A DNA stretch of 64,000 nucleotides from an uncultured Blautia sp. (GTDB taxonomy: Bacteria; Bacillota; Clostridia; Lachnospirales; Lachnospiraceae): contig UQLX01000009.1 in NCBI GenBank assembly GCA_900541985.1, positions 1 through 64,000 of the forward strand. Direction: 5' to 3'. Position numbers and translations under genes: made by a program. How positions within the stretch are numbered: position 1 is the stretch's first letter; every line of letters starts with the position of its first letter. The notes beneath the pieces were generated by a model, which was not told the origin of the DNA, did no database searches, and saw nothing but the letters and a program-made list of their open reading frames with translations. Of this stretch, positions 32,955-40,446 are shown piece after piece.

Positions 32955-33292
32955 TATTCTTCTGTTATTTCAGATTCCGCTTCCGGTTCCGCCTCTTCTT
33001 TGGCCTCTTCTTTGGCCTCTTCTTCAGTTTCTTCTTTTTCCTCTGTATCTGTCATGACTTCTTCTACTGCTTCTTCTGCCTCTTCCCAGGATGCAAAAGC
33101 CTCCGGATCTTCTTCTGTCTTCGGCTCATCCGCAGTTTCTTCAACGAATTCAAAATCGTCGAAATCATCATCGAAATCATCAAAGTCATCTACTCTTTTT
33201 TTCTTCAGTACCAATGCAGCGATTGCGCCTGCAGCCGCTGCTGCTGCAGCTCCCACAGCTACTAATCCCCAATATTTGTTTGCCTTTGCCAT
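32954..33292 (-). CDS. Small membrane-anchored, highly acidic protein of unknown function
   Basis: 112 residues. The N-terminus has one Ala-rich helix (about 8-29, seven alanines in a row) and a KKKR stop-transfer. The rest is extremely acidic, with tandem DDFDD and EEAKEEAKEEA repeats and no hydrophobic core, so it is probably disordered. The Lys-Lys boundary suggests the acidic tail is cytoplasmic. AAAGGAG precedes the ATG. Function unknown. Confidence 0.65.
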   Translation of the reverse strand: MAKANKYWGLVAVGAAAAAAAGAIAALVLKKKRVDDFDDFDDDFDDFEFVEETADEPKTEEDPEAFASWEEAEEAVEEVMTDTEEKEETEEEAKEEAKEEAEPEAESEITEE

Positions 33293-33390
33293 AATATACT
33301 GCTCCTTTCATTTCCGGCCAGATGGTCATTATGATCTTTCAATAAATAATCTGCTTCTATTGTACTACTTTTTGTGCAAAAAAGAAAGGG

Positions 33391-33987
33391 CTATTTACTT
33401 TTGAAGTTTTCAATACATTCCCTGATTTTGCCCCGAATCCTCTGAAGGGCATTATCTACTGATTTCGGTTTTTTCCCCATCCATTCAGCAATCTGAACGT
33501 ATCCATAGCCGCGTAGGTAATAACTGAGCACTTCATTTTCCATCGGGCTCAGAGCTTTGCTGATCTCTTTTTCAAGAATCCCTGTAGTTTCTCTGTCTAT
33601 GATCAGCGCCTCCGGATTTTCAGACCAGAGTCCTTCTAATGTACCGGACTCTTCCTCTTCACTGAGAGAAACGTAGGAATTCAGCGGAATGTGCTTCTGC
33701 CTGGTGGAATTTTTTACCGCAGTATAAAGCTGCCTGTCTATGCACAAAGCCGCAAAGGTCCGGAAAGAGGTTTCTCTGTCCGGACGATAATCCTGTACAG
33801 CTTTAAAAAGCCCTATCATCCCCTCCTGTATCAGATCGTCCGTCTCTCCACCAATCAGATACATTGCCCGGGCTCTTTTACGGACAAGCTCCTTATATTT
33901 TTCCATCAGATAATCTGATATTTCCTTTTCTCCCTGACGAAGCCTCCGGATCAGCTCCTCATCACTGCACGATTCATAACGGTTCAT
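33391..33987 (-). CDS. sigH: RNA polymerase sigma-H factor (Spo0H-like)
   Basis: 198 residues matching SigH throughout: EELIRRLRQGE, a sigma-2 region DDLIQEGMIGLFKAVQDY, TRQKHIPLNSYVSLSEEE and a sigma-4 HTH with KSVDNALQRIRGKI. In Bacillus SigH directs transition-phase and early sporulation genes. The position after rlmB matches the cysS-mrnC-rlmB-sigH order of Bacillus, minus yacP. Separated from rlmB by 20 nt. Confidence 0.93.
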   Translation of the reverse strand: MNRYESCSDEELIRRLRQGEKEISDYLMEKYKELVRKRARAMYLIGGETDDLIQEGMIGLFKAVQDYRPDRETSFRTFAALCIDRQLYTAVKNSTRQKHIPLNSYVSLSEEEESGTLEGLWSENPEALIIDRETTGILEKEISKALSPMENEVLSYYLRGYGYVQIAEWMGKKPKSVDNALQRIRGKIRECIENFKSK

Positions 33988-34007
33988 AGTATCTCCGTTC
34001 CCTGCGC

Positions 34008-34745
34008 TTATTCTGCATTCATTCTCTGACGTACAATTTCATATGCCAGCACTCCTGCTGCCACAGACGCATTCAGAGAATCAATATCTCCCTTCATAGG
34101 GATAGAGGCCGTGAAATCACAGGCTTCCCGAACCAGACGGCTGACTCCTTCTCCTTCATTTCCCACGATCAGACCGATCGGTCCGGTGAGGTTCAGCTGA
34201 TACATGGATTCGCCGCCCATATCTGCGCAGACAAACCAGATTCCCTTTTCTTTTAACTCTTCAATCGTACGGACCAGATTTGTCACCTTTGCCACAGGAG
34301 TATAATGAATGGCTCCTGCCGAGGTTCTGGCCACAGTAGAAGTAAGCCCTACAGACCGTCTCTTTGGTATGATCACACCGTGGGCTCCTGCAAGATTTGC
34401 TGTACGGATAATTGCTCCGAGATTATGAGGATCCTCCACATTATCCAGAAGGATGAGGAACGGAGCCTCTCCCTTTTCCTGAGCTCTTGCCAGAATATCC
34501 TCTACGGTAGAATATTCATAAGCCGCCACCTGAGCGATCACTCCCTGATGGACCTTTGTCTCACTGAGCTGGTCAAGACGTTCTTTTGAAACATAATTGA
34601 TGATCGTATCTTTTTTGCGTGCTTCTCTGGCAATGGTACGGACAGGTTCATCCTGACATCCATCCAGGATAAACAGCTTGTCCACGCATCTGCCGGAACG
34701 GAATGCCTCCAGAACCGCATTCCGTCCTTCTATCTGTTCACTCAT
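34008..34745 (-). CDS. rlmB: 23S rRNA 2'-O-methyltransferase RlmB (TrmH-like SpoU family)
   Basis: 245 residues. The SpoU knot motifs are LDNVEDPHNLGAIIRTA (about 98-114), GLIVGNEGEGVS (about 195-206) and IPMKGDIDSLNASVAAGV (about 218-235). An N-terminal substrate-binding domain begins EGRNAVLEAFRSGR. RlmB methylates G2251 (E. coli numbering) in the peptidyl-transferase P-loop. Overlaps mrnC by 4 bp. Confidence 0.93.
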   Translation of the reverse strand: MSEQIEGRNAVLEAFRSGRCVDKLFILDGCQDEPVRTIAREARKKDTIINYVSKERLDQLSETKVHQGVIAQVAAYEYSTVEDILARAQEKGEAPFLILLDNVEDPHNLGAIIRTANLAGAHGVIIPKRRSVGLTSTVARTSAGAIHYTPVAKVTNLVRTIEELKEKGIWFVCADMGGESMYQLNLTGPIGLIVGNEGEGVSRLVREACDFTASIPMKGDIDSLNASVAAGVLAYEIVRQRMNAE

Positions 34746-35167
34746 AAATCCTCCTCCCCGATTCCCATGCGGATCAGCGCGATCATCCGCGCATATTCTT
34801 CCTTCAGATACAAATATCCCATAAGAGCCTCAAAGCCGGTAGCCCTTCGGTAATCCGCCATAGTCGCATGTTTTGCCATAGTAGGGGAATGTGCATTTCT
34901 CCCCCTGCGGTAAACACTGAGCTCTTCCGGCGTCAGTTTCTCTTCAATCACTTCCATGATCCCGGACTGCGCAGCCGCTTTTACAAGGCTGCTTGCTTTT
35001 CTGTGAAGCCGGTTTACCGGACAGTTTCCTTTTTTTACAAGAATCGTACGGATGATCAGCTCATAGACACCGTCTCCAATATATGCCAGAGTCAGCGGAG
35101 AATAGCTTCGGATATCCTGATCCTCCAGATGAAAAAGATCCTTCAGCTCTTTTAAATTCGTTTCCAT
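34742..35167 (-). CDS. mrnC: Mini-ribonuclease III
   Basis: 141 residues, the RNase III catalytic fold without the dsRNA-binding domain. LTLAYIGDGVYELIIR (about 26-41) holds the catalytic acidic residues; RRGRNAHSPTMAKHATMADYRRATGFEALMGYLYL in two parts gives the rest. It matures 23S rRNA in Bacillus. Overlaps cysS by 16 bp and rlmB by 4 bp. Confidence 0.93.
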   Translation of the reverse strand: METNLKELKDLFHLEDQDIRSYSPLTLAYIGDGVYELIIRTILVKKGNCPVNRLHRKASSLVKAAAQSGIMEVIEEKLTPEELSVYRRGRNAHSPTMAKHATMADYRRATGFEALMGYLYLKEEYARMIALIRMGIGEEDL

Positions 35168-36558
35168 TTTACTCCTTCACGGGTATCCTTCAGTTCAATA
35201 CCCATTTCAAGCAGCTTATCCCGGATCTCATCTGCCTTTGCAAAATCTCTTGCTTTTCTTGCGGCCTGACGTTCTTCAATAAGGGCCTCGATATCAGAAT
35301 CCAGAGCCTCTTCCTTTTTCAGGACAATCAGTCCCAGCACATCTGACAATTCCACAAGAAGATCAAGAAGTTTCCCTGCAAGCTCTCCGCTGCTTTTTTC
35401 ATTTATATTGGTGTTGGAGAATTTTACCAGCTCAAACACTGCAGCCAGTGCATCTGCCGTATTAAAATCATCATCCATGGCTGTCTCGAATTTCTCCCGG
35501 AAAGTATCCGCCTGACGAAGCAGAAGAGCTTCTTCTTCCGTCATCTGGTCTGTATTTGCAGACTTACGGTCATTTAAGCGCGCCGCACCTTCTACAATAC
35601 GCTCAAGAGAGTTTCTGGCAGCCTCCATCAGCTCCGCACTGAAATTCAGCGGACTTCTGTAGTGGGCGTTCAGCATAAAAAATCTTAAAACCTGAAGATC
35701 ATACTGCTCGCTGATCTGTCTCACAGTGCGGAAATTTCCCAGCGATTTCGACATTTTTCGATTATCAATATTCAAAAATCCATTATGCATCCAATATTTT
35801 GAAAATATTTTGTCATTGCAGCACTCGCTTTGGGCAATTTCATTTTCATGATGAGGAAAGATCAGGTCTTCTCCTCCTGCATGAATATCGATTTCTTCAC
35901 CGAGATATTTTTTTGCCATGACAGAGCACTCAATATGCCATCCCGGACGGCCGTCGCACCAGGGAGAGGTCCAGAAAGGCTCTCCTTCTTTTTTAGGCTT
36001 CCAGAGCACAAAATCCATTGGATCTTCTTTCTGGTCTTCACCGGAAACCTGAAGCGCACGAAAGCCGGACTGAAGATCGTCCAGATTCTTATGAGAAAGC
36101 TTTCCATACTCTTTGAATTTTTTTACACGGAAATATACGGTTCCGTCTGCTGCTGCATATGCATATCCCTTGTCGATCAGCGTCCGGATCATGTCGATCA
36201 TCCCGTTAATTTCCTGTGTAGCCTGAGGGTGTGTGGTTGCAGGCTTCACATTCATTCCTGCCATGTCTTTTTTGCACTCCTCAATATAGCGGCTGGAGAT
36301 TTCCTCCGAGCTCACCCCTTCTTCCATGGCTTTTTTGATGATCTTATCATCCACATCAGTAAAGTTGGATACAAAATTCACCTGATATCCTTTATACTCC
36401 ATATAACGACGTACAGTATCAAAAATGATCATAGGACGTGCATTTCCTATATGAATCAGATTATATACCGTCGGTCCGCAGACGTACATTTTTACCTTTC
36501 CTTCTTCCAACGGCACGAACTCTTCTTTTCTGCGTGTCATGGTGTTAAAAAGCTTCAT
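35152..36558 (-). CDS. cysS: Cysteinyl-tRNA synthetase
   Basis: 468 residues. Class I motifs HIGN (in YNLIHIGNARPM, about 26-37) and KMSKS (NRKMSKSLGNF) are intact; the zinc-binding Cys at CGPTVY and CSVMAKKY, HHENE are present. The ATG at 36558 has GGAGG 9 nt upstream; a longer in-frame start has none. Start codon lies 45 nt after ispF; the stop overlaps mrnC. Confidence 0.97.
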   Translation of the reverse strand: MKLFNTMTRRKEEFVPLEEGKVKMYVCGPTVYNLIHIGNARPMIIFDTVRRYMEYKGYQVNFVSNFTDVDDKIIKKAMEEGVSSEEISSRYIEECKKDMAGMNVKPATTHPQATQEINGMIDMIRTLIDKGYAYAAADGTVYFRVKKFKEYGKLSHKNLDDLQSGFRALQVSGEDQKEDPMDFVLWKPKKEGEPFWTSPWCDGRPGWHIECSVMAKKYLGEEIDIHAGGEDLIFPHHENEIAQSECCNDKIFSKYWMHNGFLNIDNRKMSKSLGNFRTVRQISEQYDLQVLRFFMLNAHYRSPLNFSAELMEAARNSLERIVEGAARLNDRKSANTDQMTEEEALLLRQADTFREKFETAMDDDFNTADALAAVFELVKFSNTNINEKSSGELAGKLLDLLVELSDVLGLIVLKKEEALDSDIEALIEERQAARKARDFAKADEIRDKLLEMGIELKDTREGVKWKRI

Positions 36559-36603
36559 AACTGTTCTCCTCCGATTTCTATATTCCATCCGTTTTCGGAT
36601 CTC

Positions 36604-37077
36604 TTATTTTTCTTCCAAAAGGCAGACTGCCTGAGAAGCAATCCCCTCTCCTCTTCCCGTGAACCCCAGTCCTTCTTCCGTTGTTGCCTTTATGTTCACC
36701 CTGGTCTCGGAGACTCCCATTGCTTCAGCCAGATTTTTACGCATCTGGGGAATATGGGGCGCCATTTTGGGTTTCTGTGCAATGATCACAGCATCCACAT
36801 TTCCCACGGAATATCCTTTTTCTTCCAGAAGTCCCATTACATGAGTGAGAAGCCGGATACTGGAAATCCCCTTATATGCCGGGTCTGTATCCGGAAAATG
36901 CTTTCCAATGTCTCCAAGGGCAGCCGCACCAAGAAGCGCATCCATCACTGCATGGATCAGCACATCTGCATCTGAATGTCCGATAAGTCCTTTTTCCCAG
37001 GGAATCTTCACTCCTCCAAGGATCAGATCCCGATCCTCTGTCAGCTTATGTACATCATATCCCATCCCAACTCTCAT
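36604..37077 (-). CDS. ispF: 2-C-methyl-D-erythritol 2,4-cyclodiphosphate synthase
   Basis: IspF makes MEcPP in the MEP isoprenoid pathway. The 157 residues contain MGYDVHKL (metal ligands Asp8 and His10), [18 protein letters not shown], and [16 protein letters not shown]. No ispD or other MEP gene is adjacent. Follows the glycerol-1-phosphate dehydrogenase gene by 2 nt, with AAAGGAG before the ATG. Confidence 0.96.
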   Translation of the reverse strand: MRVGMGYDVHKLTEDRDLILGGVKIPWEKGLIGHSDADVLIHAVMDALLGAAALGDIGKHFPDTDPAYKGISSIRLLTHVMGLLEEKGYSVGNVDAVIIAQKPKMAPHIPQMRKNLAEAMGVSETRVNIKATTEEGLGFTGRGEGIASQAVCLLEEK

Positions 37078-37079
37078 GG

Positions 37080-38351
37080 TTATTCTCCTTTCACATCCAG
37101 CATTTTACTGACTCTCAGAAAGCTCAGTCTCCTTCGCACATATGGCGCCAGTTTTAAACTTACCGGAATCACGGAATCTGTCAGGCCGATATCATAAACG
37201 CTTTTTTTACAGCCTGCTGTCTCCATAAGACGGCCAAGTTCTTCCTCTTCCGGAAGTTTATCTATGAGATCTGCAATTCTCTCCAGACTGTCCGACAGTC
37301 TGCCGGGATCGACCTCACGCAAAAGCTCCGGCTCATTTTCCATGCGAATCCCCTCAAGAAGTCCTTTTTTTCCAAAAGTCTCTTCCAGAAGAGCATCTTC
37401 CGCTTCACAGGTCCTGACACGACACCGGCCTTCTCTTACTGCCCGGGCCAGACGTTTGTATTCTTTCAGCACCAGCATGGTTCCCACTGAAACCTTTTCG
37501 CCATGAAGTGCATCCAGATGACCGTTAACCACTTCCATTTCCCACAGATGAGAAAGATGATGCTCCGCACAGGACGCGGGTCTGGAATTTCCCACCATCT
37601 GCATGGCAAGACCAGAAAGGATCAGTGCATACATCAGCTTTTCGCAGTCCTGATGATCTCCCTGGGCGATTCCTTTCAGACTGTTTGTCACTGTCTGAAG
37701 AGCCTTTTCCTCCAGTTCTATGATTTCTTCACAGATATATTCTCCGGTAAGAAGACTTGCAATCTTCCAGTCTGTCAGGCAGATATATTTTCCCAAAAGA
37801 TCAGAAACTCCTGAGACATTCAGCCTCTTCGGAGCTCCTGCAAATATATTTGTGTCGGCAAAAACCGCCAGAGGCGCTGCCGCAGGAACAGTTCTCTTCA
37901 GACCGTTCCAGGTCATTGCCGCAACATTTGATACGAATCCGTCCACACTTGCCGCTGTAGGAACAGAGACAAAAGGAATTTTATACTGAAAAGCAAGATA
38001 ACGACTGATGTCATGGATAGTGCCGCTTCCAACTGCCAGAATCAGATCTATGTCTTCTTCCATACAGTTTTCCACGATTTCCACCGCATGTTCATCTGCA
38101 TGCAGATCCTCCGCGTCCAGGATCAGAACCTGACATCTGTCATAAATATCTTCCATGATTTCTTCTGTAGCTTTTACAGTATTTGTGTCACAAATGAGAA
38201 GCGGTGATATATATTCCTTCAGAAAGCCCTCTGACATGGCTTCCTCCAGTTTTTCCACTGCTCCTGCCTCTATGATAATTTCCTCTACCTCTATGTGATG
38301 TTCTTTTCCGCACCTGCAAGGTCGGCCAAAATCATCCGTATCGACTCGCAT
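37080..38351 (-). CDS. sn-Glycerol-1-phosphate dehydrogenase (AraM/EgsA-like)
   Basis: 423 residues of the iron-alcohol-dehydrogenase-like G1PDH family. NAD site VGSGTIHDI (about 110-118), [12 protein letters not shown], and metal-ligand residues in [13 protein letters not shown] (about 265-277) and HGEKVSVGT. The family makes sn-glycerol-1-phosphate; in Bacillus AraM supplies heptaprenylglyceryl phosphate. An N-terminal Cys pair (PCRCGKEH) is an addition that may bind metal. The ATG at 38351 has GGGAGG about 10 nt upstream. Forms an operon with ispF-cysS. Confidence 0.87.
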   Translation of the reverse strand: MRVDTDDFGRPCRCGKEHHIEVEEIIIEAGAVEKLEEAMSEGFLKEYISPLLICDTNTVKATEEIMEDIYDRCQVLILDAEDLHADEHAVEIVENCMEEDIDLILAVGSGTIHDISRYLAFQYKIPFVSVPTAASVDGFVSNVAAMTWNGLKRTVPAAAPLAVFADTNIFAGAPKRLNVSGVSDLLGKYICLTDWKIASLLTGEYICEEIIELEEKALQTVTNSLKGIAQGDHQDCEKLMYALILSGLAMQMVGNSRPASCAEHHLSHLWEMEVVNGHLDALHGEKVSVGTMLVLKEYKRLARAVREGRCRVRTCEAEDALLEETFGKKGLLEGIRMENEPELLREVDPGRLSDSLERIADLIDKLPEEEELGRLMETAGCKKSVYDIGLTDSVIPVSLKLAPYVRRRLSFLRVSKMLDVKGE

Positions 38352-38412
38352 GTATTTTTTTCCTCCCAAATTGAAATATACTATAGTGTGATATTATACA
38401 TGATTTCCCAAC

Positions 38413-38452
38413 AAAAAGAAACCCCCAGATAGATATCTCTCTGAAGGTTTCT
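38413..38452 (-). terminator. Terminator after the RidA-like gene
   Basis: AGAAACC and GGTTTCT pair around an inner AGA/TCT stem, followed by five T on the minus strand. The stem is imperfect in the middle. Confidence 0.6.
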
Positions 38453-38477
38453 CGACTTTTCTTATGATCTCAGTTAA

Positions 38478-38861
38478 TTATTTCTCAATTGCAGCGATCA
38501 TTTCCACTTCGCAAAGCACGTTCTTCGGAAGTGTTTTTACTGCTACACAGGAGCGTGCAGGTTTATTTACAAAATATTTTGCATAAATCTCATTAAACGC
38601 TGCAAAATCACCCATATCAGCAAGAAAGCATGTGGTTTTCACTGCATTTGCAAGATCTGTTCCTGCCTCTTTGGCAACTGCCGCAAGATTTTTCATCACC
38701 TGCTCAGCCTGAGCTTCGATGGTATCTCCTGAAACCTCTCCGGTAGCCGGGTCAACCGGAATCTGTCCGGAAGTAAATAATACGCCATTTAAAACAATAG
38801 CCTGAGAATATGGTCCAATCGCTGCCGGAGCATTGTCTGTATGTACTACATTCATTTTCAT
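38478..38861 (-). CDS. RidA-family enamine/imine deaminase
   Basis: 127 residues. The family core is IGPYSQAIVLNGVLFTSGQIP, the catalytic Arg in PARSCVAVKTLPKNVLCEVE (about 102-121) and the final Glu-x-Glu. RidA hydrolyses reactive 2-aminoacrylate released by PLP enzymes. Either of two in-frame ATGs (38861 or 38855) could be used; GGGAG is 3-4 or 9 nt upstream respectively. Confidence 0.92.
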   Translation of the reverse strand: MKMNVVHTDNAPAAIGPYSQAIVLNGVLFTSGQIPVDPATGEVSGDTIEAQAEQVMKNLAAVAKEAGTDLANAVKTTCFLADMGDFAAFNEIYAKYFVNKPARSCVAVKTLPKNVLCEVEMIAAIEK

Positions 38862-38945
38862 TTTCTCCCTTCTGCTGTGTTATTTTAATCTTATTTTATA
38901 TCAAAAAATAGTAAGGGTCAAGCAATAATTTTGTATTTCTTATTT

Positions 38946-40391
38946 TCACAGATTCAGGTAGCTATATACGACACCGGATATGGTTCGTATATTTTCAATG
39001 GCTGTATCTGCGCTTTTAAATCCTTCTGACATGATACAGAGAATATAGGTTGTCTTTGGCCCATAGACGATTGCCATATCATGCTGATCCCCGTCAGTTT
39101 CTCCGGTTTTATTTGCTATGGGGATATCTGCACTGATACCCGCAGGAATCTTGGAAGTATTCTGCTGGTTCATCATAAGCTCCAGCATCTCAGCAGAGGC
39201 TTCTTCACTGACGCATTTTCCGAAAAAAATGCTTTCCAGCAGGTCGCCGCAGTCTTTTACTGTCGTGGTATTATGCTCTCCCATATTAATTTTGGGCGAA
39301 GATGACGGATGCAGGGTACTCTGATAAACAGTGTTCTCATATCCCTCCTCCTGAATAAACGTGTTCACCTTTTCTGCTCCGTCCAGAAAATCATGCTTCT
39401 GTGACTGCAGCCTGCCCAGTTCATTACAGGATTCGTTATCACTTACCGTAATCATGTTCCACAAAAGATCGCCGACTTTTTTCTGTACTGCCTCATCCTC
39501 CGGTTCTTTCTTCATCTGTGCAGCTTCATTTGCCAGAACTCTGTCCATATTTTTATAGGTTGCAGCCATAACAAACGCCTTGATCAGGCTGGCCGGATAC
39601 AGGGGTTTCTCATTCAGGAGAATCTCTTCTCCTGTGTTCAGATTTTTTACATATACGCTCCATGTCCCTTCGTACTCCGAAAGCATAGATTCCAGATGCG
39701 GCTCCAGTGTTTCCATTCCCAGATTATCCATATCCTCTGCTTTTCCGGAGGAATCGACCGGAAACCCTTCCGGAGTAAGACCTTCTTCCTGCAGCAGTAC
39801 TCCATTTTCCCCTCCGAAGTAATAGGTTCCTGAGAACATCTGTCCATTAGATACCATCTCCAGCGGATGAAGTCCGGGTTCTGTTACCATCCTGCCGTTT
39901 TCATTAAAAAAATAATAGCCTTCATAGACTGTTTTATCTACTGTCAGACCGGAAATATACCTTACCTGAGGAGCTGCTGAAAGTTTTCCCAGATTATTGA
40001 CCATATAAAGGCCGTCAAATATCATTTCACCTTCATTTCCATCTGCTGTACATGGAAGCGAACTGAGCCCTGCCACATAAGGGCTTCCTGCTTTAAAGTG
40101 TCCGGTCTCATCATGATAATAAAAACCGTCAAAAACTGTTCCGCCAATTTCCATATGGTCAAAATAATGGACTGCCGCCTCTGTATGCTTCGTTCCATCC
40201 TCATTCAGGCAATAAAAACGATCACTTTTTAAAAGGTATTTATCAGACCCGTCCCCAATCGGTTTGATCTGCGCCTCTTCCACATGTGAAAAAATATTTT
40301 GTTCCGGTGCTGCCTGTACAGAGAAAACGCCTGACATCAGACAGAGACCGCACAAAAGCAGACCTGTCCGGATATTGCTCCGAATTTTCAT
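38946..40391 (-). CDS. Secreted class-A beta-lactamase-fold serine hydrolase with N-terminal repeats
   Basis: 481 residues. A signal peptide covers about 1-27. Residues about 50-215 hold repeats of a motif with FDGFYY, FDGLYMVNNLG and YEGYYFFNENG, like wall- or glycan-binding repeats. The C-terminal domain has the catalytic SLIK (S-x-x-K, about 269-272, in YPASLIKAF), SDN (about 318-320) and KTG (about 435-437). Activity could be beta-lactamase or DD-peptidase-like; a class A omega-loop Glu is not clear, so resistance is not inferred. Confidence 0.82.
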   Translation of the reverse strand: MKIRSNIRTGLLLCGLCLMSGVFSVQAAPEQNIFSHVEEAQIKPIGDGSDKYLLKSDRFYCLNEDGTKHTEAAVHYFDHMEIGGTVFDGFYYHDETGHFKAGSPYVAGLSSLPCTADGNEGEMIFDGLYMVNNLGKLSAAPQVRYISGLTVDKTVYEGYYFFNENGRMVTEPGLHPLEMVSNGQMFSGTYYFGGENGVLLQEEGLTPEGFPVDSSGKAEDMDNLGMETLEPHLESMLSEYEGTWSVYVKNLNTGEEILLNEKPLYPASLIKAFVMAATYKNMDRVLANEAAQMKKEPEDEAVQKKVGDLLWNMITVSDNESCNELGRLQSQKHDFLDGAEKVNTFIQEEGYENTVYQSTLHPSSSPKINMGEHNTTTVKDCGDLLESIFFGKCVSEEASAEMLELMMNQQNTSKIPAGISADIPIANKTGETDGDQHDMAIVYGPKTTYILCIMSEGFKSADTAIENIRTISGVVYSYLNL

Positions 40392-40446
40392 AAGCCACTC
40401 CTTTTAGTCAAAACTTTACTACAGTATACCTGAATTTTGAGGGATG

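Noticed and set aside
38946..40391. Beta-lactam resistance from the serine hydrolase
   Set aside because: It has the SxxK, SDN and KTG motifs, but I cannot place a class A omega-loop Glu. A wall-related hydrolase is equally likely.
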